A DNA stretch of 64,000 nucleotides from Pseudomonas crudilactis. Its GTDB lineage: Bacteria > Pseudomonadota > Gammaproteobacteria > Pseudomonadales > Pseudomonadaceae. Below are positions 1 to 9,318 of this stretch, piece after piece (the stretch's first letter is position 1; every line of letters starts with the position of its first letter). Location of the stretch: the NCBI RefSeq assembly GCF_013433315.1, contig NZ_WXVV01000010.1, positions 124,001 through 188,000 of the forward strand. Direction: 5' to 3'. The notes beneath the pieces are model-generated. The model made no database searches, was not told where the DNA came from, and was given only the letters and a program-made list of their open reading frames with translations. Made by a program: the position numbers and the translations under genes.

Positions 1-1419
1 TTTTTCAGCATTCGGGTCAGGAATCTGCTCGCGCTTGTGCGGATCGGTGAAGGCGCTGAACGCGGCGAATTCATTGCGTCGTCCTTCACGCACCAGTTTC
101 GCCAGTTCGCCGTGGTGACTGGTGAAAAACAGGAACGGCTGCTCGGCGGCGAACTCATCGCCCATGAACATCAACGGAATCATCGGTGACAGCAGCAACA
201 ACACGGTCGCTGCCTGCACGGCTCGCGGATCGGCCAGATGATGCAGGCGCTCGCCGAACGCACGGTTGCCAATCTGATCGTGGTTTTGCAGGAACAGCAC
301 GAACGCTGTGGACGGCAGGTGTTCGCTGGACTCGCCGCGAGGTTCGCCGTGGCGAGTGATGTGGCCCTGGAAGACAAACCCCTGACTGAGGCAGCGCACC
401 AGCTGTTCGGTGGGTTGTGCGGCGTAGTCGGCGTAATAGGCATCGGTTTCGCCGGTCAGCAACACGTGCAGGGCGTTATGGCCGTCGTCGTTCCATTGCG
501 CGTCGTAGTCGTATTCGAGCAGGCTCGACTGGTTGAGTTCGTTTTCCACGGTCAGCCAGACGTGCCGACTCGGGTCGATCTGCGCGCGGATGCGCTGGGC
601 CATTACTGTGAGGAAGTCCGGGTCCTCGATGGCATGCACCGCGTCCAGACGCAGACCGTCGAAGCGGTACTCAAGCAACCACATCAGGGCGTTTTCGATG
701 AAAAACTCGCGCACTTCGTCGCGGCGGAAATCGATCGCTGCGCCCCACGGTGTGTGTTTGTCCTCGCGGAAAAAGCCTTTCGCGTAACGATGCAGATAAT
801 TGCCGTCGGGGCCGAAGTGGTTGTAGACCACATCAAGAATGACGGCCAAGCCGTGGCCGTGGGCGCTGTCGATCAGGTGTTTGAGTTGTTCCGGCGTGCC
901 GTAAGAGGCGTGCGGGGCGTAGGGCAAGACACCGTCGTAGCCCCAATTGCGTTCGCCGGGAAACTGCGCCAGCGGCATCAGTTCGATGGCGGTGATGCCC
1001 AGGCCCGCAAGGCGCGCCAGATGTTGTTCGACTTCAGCGAAGCCACCGAGCGCACCGACGTGCAACTCGTAGATGACTGCTTCGCTCCACGGCCGACCGA
1101 GCCAGGCAGTGTAGCGCCATTGATAGGCCAGCGGATCGACCACCACGCTGTGGCGGTCAAGGTCGCCATCCTGTGCCCTGGCGGCCGGGTCGGGCACCTC
1201 CAGTTCGCCGTCGATGTTGTAGCGGTAACGCGTGCCCGCCGGACAGCGGGCCTTGATCACAAACCAGCCGTCTGCCTGAGACAGCATCGGCAACGACTGG
1301 CCGTTTTCAAGTTCGACACTGACGTAAAACGCATCTGGCGCCCATAGCGCAAATTGCGTGTGTTCGGCGTCCAGCATGATCGCGCCGTGGGGCCAGGTTT
1401 CAGTAGACCGTAACGGCAT
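1..1419 (-). CDS. treZ: Malto-oligosyltrehalose trehalohydrolase (partial, cut by left edge)
   Basis: A GH13-family enzyme that hydrolyses maltooligosyl trehalose to release trehalose, normally working with TreY. The frame is open for 473 codons to the window edge, so about 100 C-terminal residues are missing against the usual 580-600. An N-terminal CBM48-like segment (FALWAPDAFYVSVEL) precedes the barrel. GH13 motifs seen are LDVVYNHFGPDG, FDGLRLDAVHAI with the catalytic Asp, and LQNHDQIGNR. The ATG at 1419 follows a GGGAGG ribosome-binding site. The gene starts 18 bases beyond the glgA stop, so the two are probably co-transcribed, as in other Pseudomonas trehalose/glycogen clusters. The family call is secure. 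Confidence 0.93.
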   Translation of the reverse strand, partial: MPLRSTETWPHGAIMLDAEHTQFALWAPDAFYVSVELENGQSLPMLSQADGWFVIKARCPAGTRYRYNIDGELEVPDPAARAQDGDLDRHSVVVDPLAYQWRYTAWLGRPWSEAVIYELHVGALGGFAEVEQHLARLAGLGITAIELMPLAQFPGERNWGYDGVLPYAPHASYGTPEQLKHLIDSAHGHGLAVILDVVYNHFGPDGNYLHRYAKGFFREDKHTPWGAAIDFRRDEVREFFIENALMWLLEYRFDGLRLDAVHAIEDPDFLTVMAQRIRAQIDPSRHVWLTVENELNQSSLLEYDYDAQWNDDGHNALHVLLTGETDAYYADYAAQPTEQLVRCLSQGFVFQGHITRHGEPRGESSEHLPSTAFVLFLQNHDQIGNRAFGERLHHLADPRAVQAATVLLLLSPMIPLMFMGDEFAAEQPFLFFTSHHGELAKLVREGRRNEFAAFSAFTDPHKREQIPDPNAEK

Positions 1420-1437
1420 CGTGGTGAACCTCCCTGG

Positions 1438-3024
1438 TTATTTGTGGTGAGCTTTACCCAGCGCCTTGGCGACCAGTTGTTCGTAGAGTTCGGCATACGG
1501 TTCAACCGCTTTGCACCAGTTGAACGGTGCGGCCATTGCCCGGCAACGCATGGCATTAAGCAGCTCGGGGAAGGCGAACACCTTGAACGCGCGGCTCAGG
1601 GCCTCTTGATAGCTTTCAGCGGTGGACTCATCGAAGAGGAAACCGGTGACACCGTTTTCTATGGTGTCGGCCAAACCGCCGGTATTGCGCGCCACTGGTA
1701 GCGAACCAAAGCGCTGGGCGTACATCTGGCTTAAACCGCAAGGCTCGTAACGCGATGGCATCAGCAGGAAGTCGCTGCCGGCGAACATGCGCCGGGCGTC
1801 GGTTTCGTTGAAGCCGATGCGCACGCCGATCTGTCCTGGAAAACGCAGCGCCAGTTCGCGCATGGCTTGTTCTTCTTCCGGTTCACCGCGACCGATGATG
1901 GCGATCTGGCCACCGTTCTGCACGATGTACTCGGATACCGCGATCGTCAGGTCGAGACCTTTCTGATAGACCAGTCGCGACACCACGGCGAACAGCGGGC
2001 CTTCTGAGTCATTCAATTCAAATAGCTCACGCACGTGCGCGGCGTTGACCGCTTTGCCTTCCCAATCACCAATGGCGAACGGTGCGAACAGATGCGGATC
2101 GGTGGCAGCGTCCCAACTTTCATCGATGCCGTTGGGGATGCCGCTGAGCAAACCTTGCTGGGTCTTGGCGGCGAGAAAACCGTCGAGGCCGCAGCCGAAA
2201 TCCGGGGTGGTGATTTCCTGCGCGTAAGTGGCGCTGACCGTGGTGATGTGACTCGAATAGGCCATGCCGGCCTTGAGGAACGACATCTTGCCGTAGAACT
2301 CCATGCCTTCCTGTTGCAGGGCATGGTTGGGAATGCCCAGCTCAGGGCAGGAGCCGAGGCTGGTCACGCCTTGATAGGCGAGGTTGTGAATGGTGAACAG
2401 GGTGGGCGTACGCTGCCCGCGCCAGTGCATATAGGCAGGGGCGAGGCCGGCTGGCCAGTCATGGGCGTGCACCAGATCCGGGCACCAGTGAATTTGCGCG
2501 AGGTTGGCGGCGATATCAGCAGCGGCCAGACCTAAACGTGCGAAACGAATGTGGTTGTCGGGCCAGTCACGGCCGTTGTTGGCGCCGTAGGGCGAGCCTT
2601 CGCGCTCGTAGAGTTCGGGGCAGATCAACACGTAGATCACCAGCCCGTCCGGCATGTCCATACGGCCGATCTTGCACGGTGGCAGCGCTGCATGGCCGCC
2701 AAGTTCGCCGATGATGTGGATCGGATTTTCGCTGTGCATCACCTGCGGGTAACCGGGGATCAACACACGCACGTCGTGCAGATGAGCCATGGCCCGGGGC
2801 AGGGCGGCGGAGACATCACCCAGGCCACCGGTCTTGACCAGGTCGGCAATTTCCGAGGTCACAAACAACACTTTTTTCTTGTTGGGGTTCTGGCTCGCTA
2901 CCGGAGTCAGCGTTTTGGTGCCGGGGACGTTGATCTGTCGGCTGCCAGGAACACTGATGGTGCTCGATTCACCAACCGCCTGCTGAGCACGCTCTCCCTG
3001 AATATCCAATGCCGCACTGATCAT
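1438..3024 (-). CDS. glgA: Glycogen synthase, GT5 (ADP-glucose:glucan glucosyltransferase)
   Basis: Cytoplasmic enzyme that extends alpha-1,4-glucan from ADP-glucose. The 528-residue product has about 45 extra residues before the GT5 start KKKVLFVTSEI. The ADP-glucose site KTGGLGDVSAALPRAM follows closely. The C-terminal lobe carries RLVYQKGLDL and the nucleotide-binding stretch MPSRYEPCGLSQMYAQRFG. The ATG at 3024 is chosen because GGGAG lies six bases upstream; the frame extends 29 codons further without a better site. treZ follows 18 bases after the stop, so this is probably the promoter-proximal gene of the pair. In Pseudomonas these genes connect glycogen, maltosyl and trehalose pools. 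Confidence 0.95.
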   Translation of the reverse strand: MISAALDIQGERAQQAVGESSTISVPGSRQINVPGTKTLTPVASQNPNKKKVLFVTSEIADLVKTGGLGDVSAALPRAMAHLHDVRVLIPGYPQVMHSENPIHIIGELGGHAALPPCKIGRMDMPDGLVIYVLICPELYEREGSPYGANNGRDWPDNHIRFARLGLAAADIAANLAQIHWCPDLVHAHDWPAGLAPAYMHWRGQRTPTLFTIHNLAYQGVTSLGSCPELGIPNHALQQEGMEFYGKMSFLKAGMAYSSHITTVSATYAQEITTPDFGCGLDGFLAAKTQQGLLSGIPNGIDESWDAATDPHLFAPFAIGDWEGKAVNAAHVRELFELNDSEGPLFAVVSRLVYQKGLDLTIAVSEYIVQNGGQIAIIGRGEPEEEQAMRELALRFPGQIGVRIGFNETDARRMFAGSDFLLMPSRYEPCGLSQMYAQRFGSLPVARNTGGLADTIENGVTGFLFDESTAESYQEALSRAFKVFAFPELLNAMRCRAMAAPFNWCKAVEPYAELYEQLVAKALGKAHHK

Positions 3025-3511
3025 ATGAATCTCCCGTCTCGTTGATCTGATTCTTGTCTTGAACAAGCGATGTCCATGGCCAAGTCCTGTGGCCGGGCGC
3101 AAACGCGCCACGCATCGGTGAGCAAACGCTACCCAACACGCGCAAGCAGAATGGGTGAACGGGCCATTGCAAGGATTGCACCAGTCGCTTTGGCCCTGCC
3201 TTTCAGATGACCCGTCGCGCAGAGCAAAAGTTTCGACTTTTTTTCCGGACTGTGACCGACCGGTCGAGCCCTGCGAAAATCAGTCTAGGCCAGATCCTAG
3301 AGCGGGCCAGAGCAAATGGGTAAATTGTTCGACAATCGGTTGGCAGGCAGCGAAAACCTTGCTTTTGAGGGGCAAACGCACCGACGAAGTGCAGGTTTTT
3401 CTGCGGGGGAGGGCCAAAACGGTGACTGGTCGGTCACGATTTTGTGCTAGCGAGAAGGGCGGTTGCACTGTTGTGGTGCGGGCAGTTTGTTGCTGGGGAG
3501 GCAGTGACTGC
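3025..3511. other. Intergenic region upstream of glgA with paired inverted motif
   Basis: No credible gene is seen here. The region should hold the glgA promoter on the minus strand. A 14-base motif GTGACCGACCGGTC at 3252-3265 recurs inverted with one mismatch at 3424-3437 (GACTGGTCGGTCAC). A short dyad TTGTTCGACAA lies near 3327-3337. The open frames that cross this stretch have poor composition and no ribosome-binding site. Confidence 0.5.
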
Positions 3512-3610
3512 CCCTTCGCGAGCAAGCTCGCTCCCACAGGGATCTTCAGTGATCAGAAAATTTGTTTCCGGCACAGATCCAATGTGGGAGCGAGCTTGCT
3601 CGCGAAGGCG
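3512..3610. repeat. REP doublet, inverted pair (GCGAGCAAGCTCGCTCCCAC type)
   Basis: Two copies of the Pseudomonas REP core face each other: CGCGAGCAAGCTCGCTCCCA at 3517-3536 and its reverse complement at 3584-3603. The spacer is about 45 bases. The element lies 3' of the dehydrogenase gene that ends at 3643. The same type recurs at 6819-6907 and 37155-37245. Confidence 0.9.
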
Positions 3611-3642
3611 ATGGTCGCTACACCACTGTATTCATGAAGTTC

Positions 3643-4596
3643 TCAGTTCAACAGACGAATCGGACTACCCGCCGCCCAAGCCTGAATATCCTCGATCATC
3701 TGCGCAAAGAACTGCTCATAATTCTGCCGACTGACATACCCCACATGCGGCGTCGCCAACACATTGTCCAATGTGCGAAACGGGTGCATGTCTGGCAGCG
3801 GTTCCTCCTCGAACACGTCCAGCGCCGCCCCGGCAATGTGCTGTTTCTGCAACGCCTTGATCAGTGCCGCTTCATCGACAATCGGCCCGCGCGCGGTGTT
3901 GACCAGCAGTGCCGTTGGTTTCATCCAGCCCAGCGCCTGCGCATCGACCAGACCGCGACTGCGCTCGCTGAGCACCAGATGCACCGACAACACGTCGGCC
4001 TGCTCAAACAATGCCTGTTTGCTGACGTACGTAACGCCAACCTGCTGCGCCCGTTCGGCGGTGAGGTTTTCGCTCCAGGCGATCACTTTCATGCCAAACA
4101 CCTGGCCAAACTGTGCGACACGCTGGCCGATGCTGCCCAGACCGAGAATCCCGAGGGTCTTGCCGTGCAGGTCGCCGCCCAGCCCTTGCTGCCAATGGCC
4201 GGCGCGCAAGGAATTAGCTTCATTCACAAGATTTCGTGTCGCCGCCATGATCAGCGCCCAGGTCAATTCCGGCGCGGCATGCTTGTAACTGTCAGTGCCG
4301 CAGACCTTGATGCCCAGTTTTGCCGCTGCCTGCATGTCCAGCGCGGCGTTGCGCATGCCTCCGGTAACCAGCAGTTTCAGATTGGGCAGGCGCTTGAGCA
4401 GGTCTTCATCGAAACGCGTGCGTTCGCGCATCACACAAATCACCTGATAGCGGCCCAGGCGCTCGGCCAGTGTGGCGTTGTTGGCCGGGTAATCATGTTC
4501 GAACGTCACTTCACCGAGGCTATCGAGCACCGACCAGTCAACCACATCGCGGGCTACGTCCTGCCAGTCATCGATCACTGCAATCTGCACCGCCAT
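3643..4596 (-). CDS. D-2-hydroxyacid dehydrogenase family protein
   Basis: NAD(P)-dependent oxidoreductase of the D-isomer-specific 2-hydroxyacid dehydrogenase family, 317 residues, full length. The N-terminal substrate domain begins MAVQIAVIDDWQDVA. The Rossmann domain carries LGILGLGSIGQRVA near residues 146-159. The conserved downstream block is VNTARGPIVDEAALIKAL, then ALDVFEEEPLP, and the catalytic His region is ATPHVGYVSRQNYEQF. It is probably cytoplasmic; the substrate cannot be told from sequence. The alpha/beta hydrolase gene upstream ends 14 bases before it on the same strand, so they may share a transcript. A REP doublet follows its 3' end. Confidence 0.9.
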   Translation of the reverse strand: MAVQIAVIDDWQDVARDVVDWSVLDSLGEVTFEHDYPANNATLAERLGRYQVICVMRERTRFDEDLLKRLPNLKLLVTGGMRNAALDMQAAAKLGIKVCGTDSYKHAAPELTWALIMAATRNLVNEANSLRAGHWQQGLGGDLHGKTLGILGLGSIGQRVAQFGQVFGMKVIAWSENLTAERAQQVGVTYVSKQALFEQADVLSVHLVLSERSRGLVDAQALGWMKPTALLVNTARGPIVDEAALIKALQKQHIAGAALDVFEEEPLPDMHPFRTLDNVLATPHVGYVSRQNYEQFFAQMIEDIQAWAAGSPIRLLN

Positions 4597-4609
4597 CAGC
4601 CTTACCTCA

Positions 4610-5659
4610 TCAACGAACCGGATTGGATGTATTCAGCCAGTCGAGCAGAGCTTTGTGGAACTGCGCCGGTTCTTCCATTTGCGGCGCGTGGCCCATGCCG
4701 GGAAACTCCACCAGCGTCGACTGCGGGATCAGCTTGGCCACTTGTTTGCCGAGCACTTCATAGTGGCCGATTTTCGCTTTCACTTCAGGTGGCGCGAGGT
4801 CCTTGCCGATGGCCGTAGTGTCGGATGTGCCGATCAGCAGGAGGGTCGGCATCTTCAGGTCCTTGAACTCGTAGTACACCGGCTGAGTGAAAATCATGTC
4901 GTAGATCAGCGCCGAGTTCCACGCGACTTGGGTCTTGCCCGGCCCCTTGCTCAGGCCGGCGAGCATATCTACCCAACGGTCGAATTCCGGTTTCCAGCGG
5001 CCATCGTAGTAGGTGGTGCGCTCGTATTCACGAATGCCTTGGGCGCTGACCTTGAGTTCACGTTGATACCACTGATCCACCGTGCGATAGGGCACACCAA
5101 GGGCTTTCCAGTCTTCCAGACCGATCGGGTTGACCAGTGCCAATTGTTCGACCTGTTCAGGGAACAACAAGGCATAACGGGTGGCGAGCATGCCGCCGGT
5201 GGAGTGGCCGAGCAACGTGGATTTCTGAATGCCCAGTGCTTTGAGCAACTGCTGAGTGTTGGTCGCCAGTTGCTGAAAGCTGTACTGATAGTTGTCAGGT
5301 TTGCTGGAGGTGCAGAAGCCGATCTGATCCGGCGCGATCACCCGGTAACCGGACTCGCTCAAGGCCTTGATCGAACTGTCCCAAGTGGCTGCGCAAAAAT
5401 TCTTGCCGTGCATCAGCACCACGGTGCGGCCGTTGGCCTTGCCGTGGGCGGCAACGTCCATGTAACCCATCTGCAGGGATTTGCCCTGAGACTGAAACGC
5501 AAAGTGCTTGAGCGTGTAGGGGTACTCGAAACCTTGCAGTTCCGGGCCGTAGGCCGGGCCTTCCGGCGCGGCTTCGCCTGTCGTGGCAGCCTGAGCTGAC
5601 AGGGGCAGGGCGGCGCAGAGGAGCAGGGATGGGAGCCAACGGGAAAACGTGACAGACAT
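4610..5659 (-). CDS. Exported alpha/beta-fold hydrolase
   Basis: 349 residues with a signal peptide (hydrophobic LLLCAALPLSAQAA, cleavage near residue 24), so it should act in the periplasm or outside. The alpha/beta hydrolase core shows VVLMHGKNFCA (oxyanion-hole HG), the nucleophile elbow LLGHSTGGMLATRYAL, an acidic residue in LLIGTSDTTAIG and the catalytic His in FPGMGHAPQMEEP. A Ser-Asp-His triad is therefore intact. The closest general class is haloperoxidase/epoxide-hydrolase-like esterases; the substrate is unknown. It lies just upstream of the 2-hydroxyacid dehydrogenase on the same strand. Confidence 0.88.
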   Translation of the reverse strand: MSVTFSRWLPSLLLCAALPLSAQAATTGEAAPEGPAYGPELQGFEYPYTLKHFAFQSQGKSLQMGYMDVAAHGKANGRTVVLMHGKNFCAATWDSSIKALSESGYRVIAPDQIGFCTSSKPDNYQYSFQQLATNTQQLLKALGIQKSTLLGHSTGGMLATRYALLFPEQVEQLALVNPIGLEDWKALGVPYRTVDQWYQRELKVSAQGIREYERTTYYDGRWKPEFDRWVDMLAGLSKGPGKTQVAWNSALIYDMIFTQPVYYEFKDLKMPTLLLIGTSDTTAIGKDLAPPEVKAKIGHYEVLGKQVAKLIPQSTLVEFPGMGHAPQMEEPAQFHKALLDWLNTSNPVR

Positions 5660-5746
5660 AAGGTCAAACTCCGTTTGAAATCGGCCGATGCTGGAACGGC
5701 TGGATTATGCCGACGTTAAACACAGGCAATGCCCGCGCCCGAACGT

Positions 5747-6184
5747 TCAACCCAGCCAGCCCAGCGTCAGCATGGCCAGCACGCCATAACGGGCACCTTT
5801 GGCCAGAGTGACAATCACCAGAAAGCGCCCGAGCGGTTCGCGCATGACGCCGGCAATCAGCGTGAGCGGGTCGCCAATGATCGGCAACCAGCTCAGTAGC
5901 AATGACCAATGCCCGTAGCGCTCATAGTGTTTGCGCGCCCTGGCCATGTGCGCGGGGCTGACCGGAAACCAGCGTCGATCCTGAAAGCGCTCGATGCCAC
6001 GGCCCAGCCACCAGTTGACCAGCGAACCGAGTACATTGCCCAGCGTCGCCACCGCAAGCAGGCCCCACAGCCAGTAACGCTCGCTGACGATCAAACCGAC
6101 CAGCACTGCCTCGGACTGCAACGGCAACAAGGTGGCCGCACCGAACGCGGCAAAGAACAGCCCGAAGTAAGCGGCGCCGATCAA
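5747..6184 (-). CDS. YqaA family membrane protein (DedA/SNARE-associated superfamily)
   Basis: 145-residue inner-membrane protein with several hydrophobic segments (start MIGAAYFGLFFAAFGAATLL; later LLAVATLGNVLGSLVNWWLG). The Glu in LLPLQSEAVLVGLI and the WLGRGIERF and PIIGDPLTLIAGVMR blocks are typical of the YqaA branch of the DedA superfamily, whose members are implicated in lipid-carrier flipping and membrane homeostasis. Its start overlaps the stop of the upstream DUF411 gene by four bases (ATGA), so translation is probably coupled. The role here is unknown. Confidence 0.85.
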   Translation of the reverse strand: MIGAAYFGLFFAAFGAATLLPLQSEAVLVGLIVSERYWLWGLLAVATLGNVLGSLVNWWLGRGIERFQDRRWFPVSPAHMARARKHYERYGHWSLLLSWLPIIGDPLTLIAGVMREPLGRFLVIVTLAKGARYGVLAMLTLGWLG

Positions 6185-6627
6185 TGGGCCGGGTAGTCCG
6201 CCACGACAACGTCAGCGCCGTCCTTTTTCAGGCCGATCACTTGATAGGCATCGCTCATGCCGTCCATTTCCATGCCCGGCGAACCCATCGGCATACCCGG
6301 TGCGGCGACGCCGAGCAGATCGTCACGCTTGCTCAGGGCCAGGACCTGCTCCGCCGGCACGTGGCCTTCGACGAATTTGCCGTTGATGATCGCGGTGTGG
6401 CACGACGCCAGACGCGGCGGTATGCCATGTTGTTGCTTGAAGCTGCTCATGTCGCTTTCGACGTGGTCTTCGACTTTGAAACCGTTGGCTTCGAGATGGC
6501 TAATCCATTTTTTGCAGCAACCGCAATTGGCGTCGCGGTGCACTTCGATCGGGATCAGGTCGGCGGCTTGCGCCATGGAAGAAATGAACAGGGCGCTCAG
6601 GGCGACCAGACGCAGATGGGTTCGCAT
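6181..6627 (-). CDS. DUF411 metal-binding periplasmic protein
   Basis: 148 residues with a signal peptide (MRTHLRLVALSALFISSMAQA). The mature part opens with the DUF411 signature VHRDANCGCCKKWISHLEANG, a Cys-rich metal site of thioredoxin-like topology. Further conserved blocks are LASCHTAIINGKFVEGHVP and a Met-rich loop GAAPGMPMGSPGMEMDGM that could bind copper. Proteins of this family are often found with copper-resistance genes. The stop overlaps the start of the YqaA gene. A metal (copper) trafficking role is inferred from the family, not shown here. Confidence 0.88.
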   Translation of the reverse strand: MRTHLRLVALSALFISSMAQAADLIPIEVHRDANCGCCKKWISHLEANGFKVEDHVESDMSSFKQQHGIPPRLASCHTAIINGKFVEGHVPAEQVLALSKRDDLLGVAAPGMPMGSPGMEMDGMSDAYQVIGLKKDGADVVVADYPAH

Positions 6628-6818
6628 AACGGATTCTCGGCTCGGCTGACGATCAGAAAAGAACGCATTTTGAACGGTTTTTTCCGCCAGGCATCAACGC
6701 AATGTTTCCAGTTGTTGCAAGGCAGGCTGGCAGGATGATCGTAGATCAAGGCTGTCAGGTTGCTGAGCGCGAGATGACAAAGTTGTCAGGTGGCCACATC
6801 TGGCGATGGTATGGCCCT

Positions 6819-6907
6819 GTGGGAGCGAGCTTGCTCGCGAATGCGGTCATTCAGACACTGAAGCAGCGACTGGCAGGTTACTTTCGCGAGCAAGCTCGCT
6901 CCCACAA
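6819..6907. repeat. REP doublet, inverted pair
   Basis: TGTGGGAGCGAGCTTGCTCG at 6819-6838 is followed by the inverted copy CGCGAGCAAGCTCGCTCCCA, whose element spans 6884-6907. It sits 3' of the chemoreceptor gene ending at 6949, inside the 321-base gap that also contains the upstream region of the DUF411 gene. Confidence 0.9.
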
Positions 6908-6948
6908 GGGGTATCTGTCGGGCAGAAAACCCTTGTGGGAATCAGAGA

Positions 6949-8940
6949 TCAGCGGACTTTGAAACGTCCCATGATCGCGCTGACGCGGCTATTGGCTTCA
7001 AGCAACTGATGGGTATTCAGTTCGCTGGCTTTGCCACTTTGCACCAGCTCATCCACCATGTGGCGGATCTGCACCATGCTGCGGTTGATCTCTTCGGTGA
7101 CGGCGCTTTGCTGCTCGGCGGCGGTGGCGATCTGAGTGCTGAGGCTGTTGATGTGGCTGACCGAGCCGGCCATTTCATCCAGACCCGAATTGACCCGTGC
7201 AGTCGCGTCGGCAGCCGACTGGCAACTGGCCTGAGTGTTCTCCATGGCGCTGACCGACGAGCTCACGCCCTGCGTCAGGCGAGTCAACATTTCGTTGATT
7301 TCGGACGTACTGGCCTGGGTCCGGGCGGCGAGGGCGCGGACTTCGTCGGCCACCACGGCAAACCCTCGACCCTGTTCACCGGCACGAGCCGCTTCGATGG
7401 CCGCGTTGAGGGCCAGCAGGTTGGTCTGGCCGGCAATTGCGCCGATCACTCCGAGGATCTCGGTGATGCGCTGTGCATCCTGTTGCATGTTTTCAACTTT
7501 ATGTGTGGCGCTGGCCACCTCGTCAATCAGCGCCACCACACTGTTGGTCGCCTCGCCCACGACCACCCGGGAACGGTCGGCGTTTTCGTTGGCGCGCTGT
7601 GTAAACGCAGCGGTCTCGGCGGCGTTTTGCGCGACGCTCTCGGCGGTTGAACTCATTTCGGTAATCGCCGTAACGGTCTGATCCGTTTCCGAGGCGTGAC
7701 GCAGCAGGATCTGGCTGGTGTGGGCCGAGGTGCGTTGCAGGTTGTCGAGGCTCGACGCCATGGCCCCCGTGGCCTGGGTGACTTCGCCGATCATGTTCTG
7801 CAGATAGGCGATGAAGGTGTTGACCGAGTGTCCGATCGCGCCGAGTTCGTCTTCAGCGCGGATGGTGATGCGTCGGGTCAGATCGGCATCGCCGCTGGAC
7901 AGCAAATCAATGTTGGCTTTCAACGCTTTCATGCGCTGCACCAACTGGCGAATCGCATAGACCTGCAACAGCACCAGCAGAATCACCAGCGGAATCTGCA
8001 ACAGGCTCAAGGTGCTGAGGACGTCATCACGCTGCGCCGTGAGCATTTTCGTCGGCAGGGCGGTGGCGAGGAACCAAGGCGTACCTTCAATCGGACGCAT
8101 GAAGAAGGTGCTGGCTTCACCGTTGTTGTCGAACTCGATGCGCTGCGCCTGATCACGGTTCTGCAGGCCGCTTTTGACCTGGCTGGCGAACGTCGACGTG
8201 CCGGCCAGTTCGCTGATGTTCTTCAGCACGATCGGGCCACTGATGCGCGAGCTGTTACTGATGATCTTGCCGTCGGCTTCGATGATCAGCATTTCGGCGT
8301 TGAGGTCTTTCTCCTTGCGCGCCACCAGATCATTGAAGAAGCCGAGGGTCACGTCGATGGTCGAAACACCCCAGGCGTTACCGTTTTTCTGGATCGCCAT
8401 GGCGCAGTTGGTGCGCGGTTCGGCGCTGGCGTCGTCCTTGTAAGCCGCTGCCCATGCGCACTGACCGCGTGGTGTGGCCATGCCACCCTTGTACCAGCTC
8501 TGGTCGTAATAGTTGGGCGCCGCGTCGCTGTTCCAGAACGTGTTCACGGCCAGTTTGCCCGACGCGTCGCGGTGCCAGAACGTACTGAATTTGTTGCGCC
8601 CGGCTTCACGTTGCCCCGGCAGCGGCCAGATCCCGCCGCCGAATACCTTCAACTCGCCGTACTGATCCACCAGCCCCGGCAACACCGCGTCGATGGCTGC
8701 GCTGTCGAGTAACGGGATGGTCTGGGTGATGCTGCGCTGTTGTGCCTGAACCTTGTTGAGTTCGCCCTGAATCTGCTCGGCAACCTCAGCGATACGGTTG
8801 AGCACTACCTGTTCTTCGGTGTGACGCAGTTTGGGGGCGACCAGTTGGCTGATGCCGACCACGGTCAGTACCGACAGCAACAGGATGAACAGAACCAGAA
8901 ACAGCGTGTAACGAGCCTGAATAGTGCGGAATGCGGGCAT
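6949..8940 (-). CDS. Methyl-accepting chemotaxis protein with double Cache sensor
   Basis: 663-residue transmembrane chemoreceptor. TM1 ([20 protein letters not shown], residues 11-30) is followed by a periplasmic region of about 270 residues with Cache features ([36 protein letters not shown]). TM2 is near [18 protein letters not shown], then HAMP ([18 protein letters not shown]), then the signalling domain with its hairpin ([20 protein letters not shown]). The frame ends in VRA-less FKVR, with no CheR-tether pentapeptide. dCache receptors of this layout in Pseudomonas often bind amino acids or other small organics; the ligand is not predictable here. The gene stands alone. Confidence 0.92.
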   Translation of the reverse strand: MPAFRTIQARYTLFLVLFILLLSVLTVVGISQLVAPKLRHTEEQVVLNRIAEVAEQIQGELNKVQAQQRSITQTIPLLDSAAIDAVLPGLVDQYGELKVFGGGIWPLPGQREAGRNKFSTFWHRDASGKLAVNTFWNSDAAPNYYDQSWYKGGMATPRGQCAWAAAYKDDASAEPRTNCAMAIQKNGNAWGVSTIDVTLGFFNDLVARKEKDLNAEMLIIEADGKIISNSSRISGPIVLKNISELAGTSTFASQVKSGLQNRDQAQRIEFDNNGEASTFFMRPIEGTPWFLATALPTKMLTAQRDDVLSTLSLLQIPLVILLVLLQVYAIRQLVQRMKALKANIDLLSSGDADLTRRITIRAEDELGAIGHSVNTFIAYLQNMIGEVTQATGAMASSLDNLQRTSAHTSQILLRHASETDQTVTAITEMSSTAESVAQNAAETAAFTQRANENADRSRVVVGEATNSVVALIDEVASATHKVENMQQDAQRITEILGVIGAIAGQTNLLALNAAIEAARAGEQGRGFAVVADEVRALAARTQASTSEINEMLTRLTQGVSSSVSAMENTQASCQSAADATARVNSGLDEMAGSVSHINSLSTQIATAAEQQSAVTEEINRSMVQIRHMVDELVQSGKASELNTHQLLEANSRVSAIMGRFKVR

Positions 8941-9318
8941 GGAAACCGGTCCTTGAGCTGCGATTCTTATTAGGGGCGGGGTAAAACAGTGCGGGTGTCC
9001 CTAACGTATCGTCGCTACGTCGGGAAGCTTGAGGTACAGGCGTACTAAAAAGGCGCGCGCTGACGACTGGTCAGTATCGGCGTTGATACATGGAGCTGAC
9101 TCACGCGTCTGTCAGGGCGCAAAATCTTTTCGAAAGCGTGTAACGGGCGCCTCGCAAGCCAGCATCCATGGGGATTGCTGGTTTGTATCGAGAATGTACG
9201 AGAATTGTAAAAAAATGCATGAAAAGGTTGGGTGCCATTACGTGGCCGGTAGATACTCCCCGGCATTCGAGTGGTTCAACAAAGGACATTTCATGTTTAT
9301 TTCACAGGGAGTTTTCTC
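8941..9318. other. Intergenic region, divergent promoters, no gene seen
   Basis: 378 bases between the divergently transcribed chemoreceptor and the unknown gene at 9319. It includes an interrupted dyad CTGAC/GTCAG near 9059-9073 and an A-rich stretch near 9210-9220. Short open frames here lack ribosome-binding sites. Confidence 0.4.

Noticed and set aside
238..1347. Long plus-strand frame opposite treZ (369 codons)
   Set aside because: It is the antisense shadow of treZ, with no ribosome-binding site and a composition typical of mirrored high-GC coding sequence.
3155..3734. Plus-strand frames between glgA and the dehydrogenase
   Set aside because: They translate REP elements (giving the familiar ASLLAKA and ERACSRRR strings) and lack ribosome-binding sites.
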